64,000 bases of DNA, taken from positions 46,703 to 110,702 of the forward strand of contig JAFAFL010000149.1 in the NCBI GenBank assembly GCA_023423535.1. The letters are read 5' to 3'. Both the position numbers and the translations under genes were made by a program. Source of the stretch: Pseudomonadota bacterium. GTDB taxonomy: Bacteria; Myxococcota; Myxococcia; Myxococcales; Myxococcaceae. This document shows, piece after piece, positions 18,478 to 27,718 of the stretch. Position 1 is the first letter of the stretch, and every line of letters starts with the position of its first letter. The notes under the pieces are model-generated. The model searched no databases, was not told where the DNA came from, and saw only the letters and a program-made list of their open reading frames with translations.

Positions 18478-21000
18478 ATGAAGCCGATGTGTTCGTCGCT
18501 GCGCGCGACGTTGTCCTGTCTGTGCCTCTGCGTCGCCATGGCCGCGCACGCGACAGAGCCCGTGCAGGTGGCCGCCCCCCTGGAGTCGTCGATGAACGCC
18601 GCCGAGCTCGCCCATGCGCTGGATCGTCTCGCCGTCACCGCGCGCGTGCTCTACGTCGCCGCGCACCCGGATGACGAGAACACGCGCCTGCTCGCGTATC
18701 TCGCCAACGGCCGTCACGCGACCGCGGCCTACCTGTCGATGACGCGCGGCGGCGGCGGACAGAACCTCATCGGCGGCGAACAGGGCGAGCTGCTCGACGT
18801 CATCCGCACCGAAGAGCTGCTCGCGGCGCGTGGGCTGGATGGCGCGGTGCAACGGTTCTCGCGCATGCGCGACTTCGGCTACTCGAAGCGGCCGGAGGAG
18901 ACCTTCGCATTCTGGGGCCGCGAGGAAGCGCTCTCCGACGTGGTGTGGATCATCCGCACCTTCCAGCCGGACGTGATCGTCACCCGCTTCAACGAGCAGC
19001 CGCCGAACCACGGGCACCACACCGCGTCCGCCATCCTCGCGCGCGAGGCGTTCACCGCGGCCGCGGATCCCTCGCGCTTTCCAGAGCAGCTCGCGAGCGG
19101 GGTGAAGCCGTGGCAGATCCGGCGCGTGGTCCACAACTTCGGTACGTGGCGCGGCGACAAGCCTCCCGCTGATGCGCTGGCGATAGACGTGGGCGCGTAC
19201 GACGTGCGGCTCGGCATGGGCTACGGCGAGCTCGCGGCGCTCTCCCGCAGCCAGCACAAGAGCCAGGGCTTCGGCATGCCCGGAGAGCGCGGTCAGCTCC
19301 TCGAGCACTTCGTCCACGTCGCAGGCGAGCGCGCGGAGAAGGACCTGCTCGAGGGCGTGGCGATGGACTGGTCGCGCTACGGAGAGGCAGCGAAGCCCTA
19401 CGCGCAGGCCATCGCGCAGGCGCGTCGCGTGCTGCATCGCGATCGTCCGGAGCAGTCGCTTCCGCATCTGTGGGAGGCACATGCCGCGCTCGCGGCGCTG
19501 CCGGATGAGCCGCGCGTGCGAGACGCGCGCCGAGGGGTGGAACGTCTCCTCGCGGCGACGACCGGCCTCTTCATCCGCGCCACGGCAAAGCGCCCGGCGG
19601 TGGTGCCTGGCAGCGACGTCGAGCTCTCCGTCGAGATCATCGCGCGGCGCCCGTCCGACGAGGAGTGGATCGTGCGCACGCTGCGAGCCCCTACGGGTGC
19701 GGCGCTCACGGTCGATGCGCCGCTGAAGGTCGGCGACAAGCGCATCCTCACGCTTCGTCACCCGGTGCCCGCGAACGCGCCGGTCTCCATGCCGTACTGG
19801 CTGAGCGAAGAGCCAGAGCCCGGCCGATACCGCGTTGCCGATCAGTCTCTCGTCGGCGAGCCGCGAGGACCGGCGCCGCTGTCGGTGGAGGTCACGCTGA
19901 CGAAGGGCAGCGCCTCGGGCCGCACGCTGAAGCTGAGCGTGCCGGTGCAGTTCGCGTGGACGGATCCGGTGCAGGGCGAGCGACTGCGCACCGTCCTGCT
20001 GCAGCCTCCAGCGACCGTGACGCCCACGCGCGACGCGGTGCTCTCCGCCAACGGTAAGCCTGCGCCACTCGTGGTGCGCGTGCGTGCGGCGCGAGACGGG
20101 GTGGAGGGCGCGGTGCAGCTCGCGCTTCCGGAGGCGTGGAAGGCCACGCCCGCGCAGCAGCCGGTGAAACTCGCGAAGGCGGGCGACGAGACGCAGGTCC
20201 GCTTCGAGCTCACGCATACGGCGCAGGCGAAGGCAGGGACCGTGCGTCCCACGCTGCAGGTGGATGGCCGGACGTGGTCCTTCCGCGAAGACGTCATCGA
20301 CTACGCGCACATCCCCTTCCAGACCGTGCTGCAGCCCTCGACCGTGCTGGCGGTACCGGTGCAACTCACGCTGCCGAAGGGGCGCGTGGGCTACGTGCGC
20401 GGCAGCGGCGACTCGGTGGCCGAGGATCTCGCGCACGTGGGCGTGCAGGTGGAGCTGCTCGACGACGCCACGCTGCGCAGCGGAGATCTCTCGCGGTTCA
20501 GTGCCATCGTGCTCGGCGTGCGCGCCTACAACGTGCGCGAGGCAGTCCGATCCGCACACGCGCGGCTGATGACCTACGTCGAGCGCGGCGGCACGGTGGT
20601 GGTCCAGTACAACACCCACAACCGGCTCGCGCCGCTGCAGTCGCCGATTGGCCCCTACCCGCTGGAGCTGGACCGCGACCGCATCACCGACGAGCGCTCG
20701 GCGGTGGAGTTCGTGGACCCGAAGCACCCGGTCCTGCGCACGCCGAACGCCCTCACTCCCGCGGACTTCGAAGGCTGGGTCCAGGAGCGCGGCATCTACT
20801 TCGCCTCGAAGTGGGACGAGCGCTACCAGCCGCTCTTTCGGATGGCGGATCCGGAGGAGGCGCCGCTTGTGGGCAGCACCCTCTTCGCGCGTCACGGAAA
20901 GGGGACCTACGTGTACACGGGACTCGCGTTCTTCCGGCAGCTCCCCGCCGGCGTTCCAGGCGCGTACCGCCTCTTCGTGAACCTGCTCGGGAACAAGTGA
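18478..21000 (+). CDS. Exported PIG-L/LmbE-family deacetylase, large multidomain
   Basis: An 840-residue protein with a signal peptide (about 1-25), a PIG-L deacetylase domain (about 55-300, metal motif AHPDDE at 62-67 and NHGHHT near 180), then about 400 residues of beta-rich modules and a C-terminal segment resembling a ThuA/GATase-like domain (near 640-840). It acts outside the cytoplasm, so it is not a spare BshB; the likely substrate is an N-acetylated sugar or glycan. The ATG at 18478 follows a GAGAG Shine-Dalgarno, 29 bp after bshA. It is followed by a tiny membrane protein and a symporter, which suggests the freed product is then imported. Confidence 0.85.
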   Translation: MKPMCSSLRATLSCLCLCVAMAAHATEPVQVAAPLESSMNAAELAHALDRLAVTARVLYVAAHPDDENTRLLAYLANGRHATAAYLSMTRGGGGQNLIGGEQGELLDVIRTEELLAARGLDGAVQRFSRMRDFGYSKRPEETFAFWGREEALSDVVWIIRTFQPDVIVTRFNEQPPNHGHHTASAILAREAFTAAADPSRFPEQLASGVKPWQIRRVVHNFGTWRGDKPPADALAIDVGAYDVRLGMGYGELAALSRSQHKSQGFGMPGERGQLLEHFVHVAGERAEKDLLEGVAMDWSRYGEAAKPYAQAIAQARRVLHRDRPEQSLPHLWEAHAALAALPDEPRVRDARRGVERLLAATTGLFIRATAKRPAVVPGSDVELSVEIIARRPSDEEWIVRTLRAPTGAALTVDAPLKVGDKRILTLRHPVPANAPVSMPYWLSEEPEPGRYRVADQSLVGEPRGPAPLSVEVTLTKGSASGRTLKLSVPVQFAWTDPVQGERLRTVLLQPPATVTPTRDAVLSANGKPAPLVVRVRAARDGVEGAVQLALPEAWKATPAQQPVKLAKAGDETQVRFELTHTAQAKAGTVRPTLQVDGRTWSFREDVIDYAHIPFQTVLQPSTVLAVPVQLTLPKGRVGYVRGSGDSVAEDLAHVGVQVELLDDATLRSGDLSRFSAIVLGVRAYNVREAVRSAHARLMTYVERGGTVVVQYNTHNRLAPLQSPIGPYPLELDRDRITDERSAVEFVDPKHPVLRTPNALTPADFEGWVQERGIYFASKWDERYQPLFRMADPEEAPLVGSTLFARHGKGTYVYTGLAFFRQLPAGVPGAYRLFVNLLGNK

Positions 21001-21005
21001 AAGAC

Positions 21006-21170
21006 ATGGCCGCACCTTCGACAGACTCCGGGAAGCCGTCCCTGCAGCAGCCACCCGTCGAGGAGCCGCCGCCGTTCCTCGGTTCGTGGCGCAACGTGTA
21101 CCTGCTGCTGCTCGGTGAGCTCGCGGTCCTGACCGTCCTCTTCTACGCGCTGACGAGGTGGACCTCATGA
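21006..21170 (+). CDS. Small one-helix membrane peptide preceding the symporter
   Basis: A 54-residue protein: a Pro-rich cytosolic-type N-terminus, then one transmembrane helix (about 32-50) and a short basic end. Its TGA overlaps the ATG of the sodium:solute symporter (ATGA), and it begins 5 bp after the deacetylase stop. Several symporters of the SSS family have small membrane partners encoded just upstream (for example YjcH-ActP, YhdT-PanF, MctS-MctP), so a subunit role is plausible but inferred from position only. The Shine-Dalgarno overlaps the end of the previous gene. Confidence 0.75.
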   Translation: MAAPSTDSGKPSLQQPPVEEPPPFLGSWRNVYLLLLGELAVLTVLFYALTRWTS

Positions 21171-22861
21171 GCACGCTCGACTGGGTGGTGCTCGTCGGCA
21201 CCATCGCCTTCATCGTCGTGTACGGCGCGTGGAAGTCGCGCGGCGTGAAGGACCTGCAGGGCTACCTCCGCGACAACACGCTGAAGTGGCCGACCATCGG
21301 CCTGTCGATCATGGCCACGCAGGCGAGCGCCATCACCTTCCTCTCCACGCCGGGCCAGGCGTACGAGGACGGGATGCGGTTCGTGCAGTTCTACTTCGGC
21401 CTGCCGCTGGCGATGATCGTCATCAGCGCGGTCTTCGTGCCCATCTACTACCGGCTGAAGGTCTACACGGCCTACGAGTACCTCGAGCACCGCTTCGACG
21501 CGCGCGTGCGGTACCTCGGCGCGCTGCTCTTCCTCATCCAGCGAGGCCTCGCAGCGGGCATCACCATCTACGCACCGTCGATCATCCTCAGCTCGATCCT
21601 CGGCTGGTCGCTCGACGCGACGATCCTCGTCATCGGCATCCTGGTCATCGCCTACACGGTCAGCGGCGGCACCCGCGCGGTGGCGCAGACGCAGAAGAGC
21701 CAGATGGTGGTGATGCTCTCCGGCATGATCGTCGCCGCGATCATCGTCATCCTGCGGCTGCCCGAGACCGTCTCCTTCCCCGCCGCGGTGGATCTCGCCG
21801 GCGCGCTGGGACGGATGAACGTCGTCAGCTTCGATCTCAACTTCGAGAACCGTTACAACTTCTGGAGCGGCATCACCGGCGGCTTCTTCCTCGCCCTCTC
21901 CTACTTCGGCACGGACCAGTCGCAGGTGGGCCGCTACCTCGGCGGGAAGAGCGTCACCGAGAGCCGGCTCGGCCTCGTCTTCAACGGGATCTTCAAGATC
22001 CCGATGCAGTTCCTCATCCTCTTCATCGGCGTGATGGTCTTCGTGTTCTTCCTGTTCACGAAGCCGCCGCTCTTCTTCAACACGCCGGCCCTTCAGCGGG
22101 TCGCCGCCACCGAACACGCGCCCGCGCTCGCGCAGCTGGAGGAGCGCTACGACGCCGCCTTCGAACGCCAGCGAGAGGCCGCGCACGCCTACGTGGAAAC
22201 GCGTGACGAGGGCGCGCGCGCGGCGCTGAAGGAGGCTGCAGCAGAGACGAAGGCCGTGCGGCAGGACGCGAAGGCGCTGGTGGCGAAGGCGCTGCCGGGC
22301 ACCGAGACGAAGGACGCGGACTACGTCTTCATCACCTTCGTCCTGCGCTTCATCCCCGCGGGACTGGTCGGCCTGCTCATCGCCGTCATCCTCTGCGCTG
22401 CGATGAGCTCCACCGCGGCGGAGCTCTCGGCGCTGGGATCGACGAGCACCATCGACCTCTACAAGCGCCTCTTCCGGCACGGCGCGCCCGCGAGCTCGCC
22501 GCGTCACGAGCTGTGGGTGTCGAAGGGCTTCACCGTGCTGTGGGGCCTCGTCGCACTCGGCTTCGCGTCGTTCGCCTCGCTGGTGGACAACCTCATCGAG
22601 GCGGTGAACATCCTCGGCTCGATCTTCTACGGAACGGTGCTCGGCCTCTTCGTGGTCGCGTTCTTCCTGAAGAAGGTCACCGCCACGCCGGTGCTCATCG
22701 CGGCGCTGATCGCGCAGGCGGTGGTGATCACGCTCTACTTCGCCACCAGCCTGGGCTTCCTCTGGTTCAACGTCGTCGGCTGCGGGATCGTCGTCGTGCT
22801 CGCGACGCTGTTCGAGCTCCTCCGCCGCACGCTGCAATCGGGCGCGCGCTCTGGCGTATAG
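21167..22861 (+). CDS. Sodium:solute symporter (SSS family)
   Basis: A 564-residue polytopic permease with about 13 hydrophobic helices and SSS-type elements: a broken first helix, GLSIMATQASAITFLS near residues 45-60, and YFGTDQSQVGRYL near 247. It imports an organic solute with Na+. An unusual hydrophilic, mostly helical insert of about 80 residues (roughly 310-385, rich in Ala, Glu and Lys) separates two transmembrane segments. A GTG at 21158 is in frame, but the ATG at 21167, which forms ATGA with the previous stop, is preferred. Substrate unknown; linkage to the exported deacetylase suggests a sugar or amino-sugar product. Confidence 0.9.
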   Translation: MSTLDWVVLVGTIAFIVVYGAWKSRGVKDLQGYLRDNTLKWPTIGLSIMATQASAITFLSTPGQAYEDGMRFVQFYFGLPLAMIVISAVFVPIYYRLKVYTAYEYLEHRFDARVRYLGALLFLIQRGLAAGITIYAPSIILSSILGWSLDATILVIGILVIAYTVSGGTRAVAQTQKSQMVVMLSGMIVAAIIVILRLPETVSFPAAVDLAGALGRMNVVSFDLNFENRYNFWSGITGGFFLALSYFGTDQSQVGRYLGGKSVTESRLGLVFNGIFKIPMQFLILFIGVMVFVFFLFTKPPLFFNTPALQRVAATEHAPALAQLEERYDAAFERQREAAHAYVETRDEGARAALKEAAAETKAVRQDAKALVAKALPGTETKDADYVFITFVLRFIPAGLVGLLIAVILCAAMSSTAAELSALGSTSTIDLYKRLFRHGAPASSPRHELWVSKGFTVLWGLVALGFASFASLVDNLIEAVNILGSIFYGTVLGLFVVAFFLKKVTATPVLIAALIAQAVVITLYFATSLGFLWFNVVGCGIVVVLATLFELLRRTLQSGARSGV

Positions 22862-22867
22862 AGAGGC

Positions 22868-23278
22868 GTGCGCATCCTCCTGAACCTCCTCTGGGTCGTC
22901 TTCGGCGGCGGGCTGGTCATCTTCCTCGAGTACCTGCTCGCCGGGCTGCTGCTCTGCCTCACGATCGTGGGCATCCCGTTCGGCGTGCAGTGCTTCAAGA
23001 TCGGCCTGCTCGGGCTGTGGCCGTTCGGGAAGGACCTCGAGAGCGCGAAGCGGGGCTTCCTCGGCTCCGGCCTGGGCCTGGTGCTCAACGTCCTCTGGAT
23101 CATCGTGGCGGGCGTGTGGATCTTCATCACCCACATCGGCCTCGCGCTCGGGCTGGCGGTGACGATCATCGGCATCCCCTTCGCGTTCCAGCACCTCAAG
23201 CTCGCGTTCCTCGCGCTCGCGCCGTTCGGGCAGGAGGTCCGCGTGCCGGGCCAGCGGCGCACCGCTTCCGTGCGCTGA
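22868..23278 (+). CDS. YccF-domain inner-membrane protein
   Basis: A 136-residue protein with two YccF-type repeats, each pairing a hydrophobic helix hairpin with a TIVGIPFGVQ/TIIGIPFAFQ motif (around 32-44 and 98-110). The family function is unknown. It starts at a GTG six bases after the symporter stop, preceded by GAGAGG. It may be the last gene of the bsh-to-symporter transcript, though a separate role is just as likely. Confidence 0.88.
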   Translation: MRILLNLLWVVFGGGLVIFLEYLLAGLLLCLTIVGIPFGVQCFKIGLLGLWPFGKDLESAKRGFLGSGLGLVLNVLWIIVAGVWIFITHIGLALGLAVTIIGIPFAFQHLKLAFLALAPFGQEVRVPGQRRTASVR

Positions 23279-23305
23279 CTCTCGTCGCGGGCGATACTCC
23301 GAGGC

Positions 23306-24652
23306 ATGTCGCCTCCCGATCCCGCTTCGGCGTCCGCGCAGGTCCGCAGGCGCAACCGGCGCATCCTCTCTGCACTCTTCGGTGGGCTGGGCCTCATCGC
23401 CCTGCTCATCGCGGTCCCGGCGATCCTGCTGGAGCTGCGTGCACGGTCGCTCGGCGACGAGCTGGTCTCGGAGGTAAGGGAGCTGCACGCCGCGAAGCCG
23501 AAGCGTCCGTCGCACGTGGACTCGCCCCTGCCGGGCAGCTTCGCGGATGGCCTCGAGCCGATGGTGGACGAGCTCATCGCGCTGCAGGCCTCGGAGGCGG
23601 AGCTCGACGTCGAGACGAAAGAGGCCTGCGCGGCCGTGCGCGAGGGAACGCGCCCTTTCTCCGAGCTGCCGAAGCCGTGCGCGGAGGCACTCGCTCGAGG
23701 CCGCGAGCTGCTCGAACGCACCCGCGCCCTCACCCGCTTCGAGCGAGCCGGACTTCCCGTCGAGCTCGGCGCGCTCGGGCATCCGGATCACCCGTGGCAG
23801 CAGAAGGGACTGGTCTCGCTCCAGCACGTGACGAGGCTCGGCGCGCTGCAGATGCGGAGGGACCTCGAGGCCGGACGCGCGGACGAAGCGACGGACCTCT
23901 GCGTCGACCTGCTCGCGCTCTCCCGCGACATCGGCTCGGGAGGAGGTCTGCTCGCGCAGATGGTGGGCGTGGCGACCGCTGGCATCGCCTTCCAGCCGTG
24001 TGCTGCGTCCCTTGATTCGGCGTCGGTGGAAAAGAAGCGGAGCGCGCTGGTGGCGCTGCGACGGATCCGCGCCGGCATCGCCAGACCTTCGGAGCGGATG
24101 CGAGAGGAACGCGCCGCAATGTCGCTGCTCGGCACCGGCGCGGTCGTTCCCTCGTCACACCTCGAGGCCCTGCCGGAGGGAGCGCGCGCGCTGACCCGCG
24201 AGAGCGCGAAGCATGCCCGCGAAGTCCCGGTCGCAGGCCCGCTGCTCATGCGCGACGCATGGCGGCAGTGGTGGCCCCTCGTCGCCGAGATCGGCGAGGC
24301 GATGGATCTCGAGCCCTCCCAGAGAACGGTTCGCCTGCAGGCCCTGAACGAGAAAGCCTCCGCGTCGTGGAACCCGATCGTCCGCATCGCGATGCCGGAC
24401 CACGGCCGCTTCGGGCAGCGCGACGATCAGCGGCTCGCGCAGCACGACCTGCTGGTGGCGCTCCTGCTCCACGACCTCGCGCGAACGGAGAGCGGCACGT
24501 GGTCGGGTGAGACGCCGCCGCTGTACCCGGATCCGCAGCAGACGCCGCGGTTCCTCTTCGAGGTGATCGCCTCGGCGGAGGGCGACGCGCTGCGGCTCGC
24601 GGTTCGCGACGAGCGCTTCCCGGAGCTCACGGTGACGGTGCGGCCGGAGTGA
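23306..24652 (+). CDS. Hypothetical membrane-anchored protein
   Basis: A 448-residue protein with a basic N-terminus and one transmembrane helix (about 24-45), so the bulk is probably periplasmic. The rest is predicted to be mainly helical, rich in Ala, Glu, Arg and Leu, with few conserved-looking motifs; a short beta-rich stretch closes the C-terminus. I do not recognise the family. It converges with the THUMP methyltransferase gene, 20 bp apart, with a short GGTCC/GGACC hairpin in the gap. Confidence 0.75.
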   Translation: MSPPDPASASAQVRRRNRRILSALFGGLGLIALLIAVPAILLELRARSLGDELVSEVRELHAAKPKRPSHVDSPLPGSFADGLEPMVDELIALQASEAELDVETKEACAAVREGTRPFSELPKPCAEALARGRELLERTRALTRFERAGLPVELGALGHPDHPWQQKGLVSLQHVTRLGALQMRRDLEAGRADEATDLCVDLLALSRDIGSGGGLLAQMVGVATAGIAFQPCAASLDSASVEKKRSALVALRRIRAGIARPSERMREERAAMSLLGTGAVVPSSHLEALPEGARALTRESAKHAREVPVAGPLLMRDAWRQWWPLVAEIGEAMDLEPSQRTVRLQALNEKASASWNPIVRIAMPDHGRFGQRDDQRLAQHDLLVALLLHDLARTESGTWSGETPPLYPDPQQTPRFLFEVIASAEGDALRLAVRDERFPELTVTVRPE

Positions 24653-24672
24653 GGTCCTCCCGGACCGGCTCT

Positions 24673-25860
24673 TCAGCGCAGCTGACGAGAAGCCGCAAAG
24701 AGCAGGAGCCGGAGCGGGATCCCGCCATTGTCGAGCTCGAACACGTCCTCCGGCTCGAGCCCCAGCGCGCGCTCCAGCTGCACATCGGGCGTGCCTCGAC
24801 GCACCGCAGGCACGAGCACCGCGCCCCGCCATCCGGGCAGTCGCTCGCGCAGCAGCGTTCCCAGCGCCGCGTACAGCGACGGGAGATCGCCTCCCTCGCC
24901 CACGCGCTTGCCGTAGGGAGGGTTCGTCACCAGCAGCCCGTGCGTCGCGCCCGGAAGGTGCTTCGGCGCGGTGACGTCGTCGCGCTCCAACGTGAGGAAG
25001 GGCAACACGCCCGCGCGCCTCGCGTTGCGCCGCGCCACGCCGAGAGAGCCGGCATTCAGGTCCGTCGCGCGGAGCTCATGCGGCGGCTTCACCTTCTCCC
25101 GCGTCCGCAGCCCGTCCTTCATTGAAGCGAAGGCTTCAGCATCGAAGGCATGCGGGAAGGCCTCGAAGCCGAAGCGCTCGCGCATCATCCCCGGCGCGCG
25201 TCCCATCGCGATGAGGGCCGCCTCGATCACGAAGGTGCCGGACCCGCACATCGGATCCCACAGCGGCTCGTCGCCCCGATAGTCCGCGAACTCCAGCACG
25301 CCCGCAGCGAGCGTCTCCCGCAGCGGCGCCCGCGAGACCTCCTGCCGGTAGCCGCGCCGATAGAGCAGCTCGCCCGAGGTATCCACGCTCACGGTGCACA
25401 CGTCGCCTTCGAGCCGGAGCTGCACCTCCAGTGGACCTGAACCTTCATTCACGTCGGGAGTGACCACCTTCCACACCCGCGCGGCGAGCTCCTTCAGCTG
25501 TCCCGCGCCCAGGCGAGAACGGTGCGACGACGAGCTCACGCTCACCGGCTCGCCCTTCGCAACGAAGGACTCCAGCGCCACGTCCGCCAGCCCCCTCTGC
25601 AGCGCACGCGCATCGGCCGCGGCAAAGGCCCCGACGCGCAGGAGCACCCGGCTCGCCACGCGCGACTCGAGGTTCACCCGTCGATGCGTGCCCTCCGGTC
25701 CCTCGACCTCCACGCCGCCGCCGCCCGGCACCCTCTGCACGCGCAACTTCAAGCGACGCAGCTCGCGTTCGAGCGCAGGCTCGAGGCCCGGCGTGGTGGA
25801 GACGAAGAGGCGCTCTGTCGCGGCAGGAGGGGGCGTCACGCGAGCCGCAGCGTATGCCAC
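24673..25860 (-). CDS. THUMP-domain RNA N2-guanine-type methyltransferase (RlmL/Trm14-like)
   Basis: A 395-residue RNA methyltransferase. The N-terminal THUMP RNA-binding region covers about 20-160, and a class I SAM domain follows with DPMCGSGT at residues 202-209 and the catalytic NPPYG at 313-317, the signature of N-methylation of guanine bases. The layout matches the RlmL N-terminal half and Trm14; the exact rRNA or tRNA target cannot be told from this. The start is GTG at 25860, with a second in-frame GTG seven codons on. It follows the TetR gene by 8 bp on the same strand, so it may be read through from the macrolide operon. Confidence 0.88.
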   Translation of the reverse strand: MAYAAARVTPPPAATERLFVSTTPGLEPALERELRRLKLRVQRVPGGGGVEVEGPEGTHRRVNLESRVASRVLLRVGAFAAADARALQRGLADVALESFVAKGEPVSVSSSSHRSRLGAGQLKELAARVWKVVTPDVNEGSGPLEVQLRLEGDVCTVSVDTSGELLYRRGYRQEVSRAPLRETLAAGVLEFADYRGDEPLWDPMCGSGTFVIEAALIAMGRAPGMMRERFGFEAFPHAFDAEAFASMKDGLRTREKVKPPHELRATDLNAGSLGVARRNARRAGVLPFLTLERDDVTAPKHLPGATHGLLVTNPPYGKRVGEGGDLPSLYAALGTLLRERLPGWRGAVLVPAVRRGTPDVQLERALGLEPEDVFELDNGGIPLRLLLFAASRQLR

Positions 25861-25868
25861 GGCACCGC

Positions 25869-26435
25869 TCAGCCTCCGAGTTCAGCCTTCGGAAAGAGGA
25901 GCTTCAGCGTCTCCTTCACCTGCCCGAGCACGAAGTCCGCCAGCTTCCGCCGCGGCGCCGTCATCCGCTGGATCGACGCGCCGATGATCACCGAGTGGAT
26001 GAGCGCCGCCGCCCCCCTGGGCGCATCCGGCGGGAGCCGCTGACGGATCGCCTCCTGAACGTAGCGGACGCGCTGCGCGGAGAGCGCCTGCAGCTCGGGG
26101 AGCTGCGTCTCGTACCAGGAGATCAGCGCGTTGACGGAGAAGTCGTAGCCCTGGCCCATGCCGCGGATGAGGACCTGCAGGAACTCCCACAGGCCCTCCG
26201 GCCCGGCCTCGGCCGGCAGCCGCGCGAGGTGCTCGCGAACCTGCGCCACGTCCCGCTCCATCATCCGGATGATCAGCGTCTCCTTGTTCGTGAAGCGCTG
26301 GATCAGCGCAGCACGAGAGAGCCCGACCTCCAGCGCGACGTCGTTGAGCGTGAAGTCGATGGGGCCCAGGCGCTTGAGCACCGTGTTCGCCGCATCGAGG
26401 ACCTCGTCATCGGAGCGGAGCTTCGGTCTGGCCAT
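25869..26435 (-). CDS. TetR-family repressor resembling MphR(A)
   Basis: A 188-residue repressor. The N-terminal helix-turn-helix (about 25-50) contains FTLNDVALEVGLSRAALIQ. From memory, the order and wording of several blocks closely follow MphR(A), the erythromycin-responsive repressor: RPKLxSDDEVL at the start, LSRAALIQRFTN, MMER, GPxGLWEFLQVL and ISWYE. Its ATG overlaps the TGA of the MFS gene (TGATG). It is the last gene of the mph-mrx-mphR-like unit and probably represses it by binding the palindrome at 28633-28647, released by a macrolide. Identity values were not computed. Confidence 0.85.
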   Translation of the reverse strand: MARPKLRSDDEVLDAANTVLKRLGPIDFTLNDVALEVGLSRAALIQRFTNKETLIIRMMERDVAQVREHLARLPAEAGPEGLWEFLQVLIRGMGQGYDFSVNALISWYETQLPELQALSAQRVRYVQEAIRQRLPPDAPRGAAALIHSVIIGASIQRMTAPRRKLADFVLGQVKETLKLLFPKAELGG

Positions 26436-27718
26436 CAGTTCCTCTCCACGAGGTGCACGCGCGGCGCCGGTTCGAATCTGAGCCGCAGGGACAGCAGTGC
26501 GGCGGCGAGGGTGACTACACCGGCAGCACCGAGCATCGCTACCGCGCCCCACCTTTCGATGCCGAGGCCCATGAGGAAGATCACCACCGACGAGGCGGCC
26601 ATCACGAACGCCGAGATGGCGCCGAGCACCCTGCCGCGCAGCGCGATCGGCGTTCTCCCGTAGATCGCGGCGTTGAGAAGGGGCGACACCGGCGCGGTCA
26701 TCACGCCGGTGCAGAGCCCGAGTGCGACGAGCCACGACGCACGCGGCACGAAGGTCAACAGCAGCAGCACTGCGGCGCAGGTCAGGTACGCCCCCGCGAG
26801 CCCAAAGCGGGGCTTCAGCTTCGCCGTGAACGTCGCGTGGGCCGCAAGCCCGACCAGCCCTCCCACGCCCTGCGCGGAGACGAAGAGGCCGAACTCGGAT
26901 GCGGGGCGCCCCGCTTCGAGAAAGAGCGCGGGGAGGACGAGCGCAATGGCCCCGCTCAGCGCCGCAGCGGCGATCGTCACGATGGCCACCAGCCTTCCCA
27001 GGAGCGGCTCGCGCACGAGGTGCAGCAGCCCCGCGCTTCCGCCGGAGAGGTGCCCCTCCCCCCGATCGGGTCGTTCGCGCGGCGCAAACACCTCGCCTCG
27101 CCTGCGCTTTCCCAGCTGCCTGCGTCGCTTCGACCGTTCGCCGCGCGCGAGTACCGCGGCGGCAAGCAGCCCGGCGAGGACCGAACCCACCGCGGTGAGG
27201 AACAGCGTCCTCGACGCGCCGAGAAGGCCGATGCAGGCGCCCGCGAGCAGCGGACCTCCAAGCAACGCGGTGTGCCCCATGAAGGCCTTCGCGGTGGCGA
27301 CGCGGGCGAGCGAGAGACCGGCGAGACGGCCCAATTCCGGGAGGCGGCTGTCCTGCGCGGCGACGCCCGGCGCATCGAACGCGGCACCGAGCATCACGAG
27401 GAGGACGAGCACCGGAACATCGAGCCTTCCTCCACTCTCCAGCAGTGGGATCATCGCGGTGGCCGCACCTCCTACCGCGCCCGCGACGAGCGCCACGGGC
27501 GCGGGTCCCCAGCGATCGATGAGACCGCCTCCGAACCAGGACCCCACCACGGTCGCGGCGACGCCACTCGCCGCCGCCACGCCCGCCCAGACCGCATCAC
27601 CGGTATGGGTCAGCGCCAGCCAAGGCAACGCCAGCGCAGCCGCCGAGTTCCCGATGCGGAAGAGGAACGCCGCCGTCAGCAGGACGACCAGCGGCAGCCG
27701 GCGACGCGGCCTTCGCAT
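26435..27718 (-). CDS. MFS transporter in the mrx position of a macrolide operon
   Basis: A 427-residue major facilitator with about 12 transmembrane segments and an Arg-rich cytosolic loop near the middle (about 195-220). In the known mph(A)-mrx-mphR(A) unit the middle gene mrx also encodes an MFS protein, so the role here is taken from gene order; export of macrolide or of a modified product is inferred. A GTG at 27721 is in frame, but the ATG at 27718, which overlaps the stop of the phosphotransferase (TGATG), is more likely. The stop overlaps the repressor start in the same way, so the three proteins are coupled. Confidence 0.85.
   Translation of the reverse strand: MRRPRRRLPLVVLLTAAFLFRIGNSAAALALPWLALTHTGDAVWAGVAAASGVAATVVGSWFGGGLIDRWGPAPVALVAGAVGGAATAMIPLLESGGRLDVPVLVLLVMLGAAFDAPGVAAQDSRLPELGRLAGLSLARVATAKAFMGHTALLGGPLLAGACIGLLGASRTLFLTAVGSVLAGLLAAAVLARGERSKRRRQLGKRRRGEVFAPRERPDRGEGHLSGGSAGLLHLVREPLLGRLVAIVTIAAAALSGAIALVLPALFLEAGRPASEFGLFVSAQGVGGLVGLAAHATFTAKLKPRFGLAGAYLTCAAVLLLLTFVPRASWLVALGLCTGVMTAPVSPLLNAAIYGRTPIALRGRVLGAISAFVMAASSVVIFLMGLGIERWGAVAMLGAAGVVTLAAALLSLRLRFEPAPRVHLVERN

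Noticed and set aside
18478..21000. Second BshB or bacillithiol-conjugate amidase
   Set aside because: The signal peptide places the enzyme outside the cytoplasm and the protein is far larger; a glycan deacetylase is more likely.
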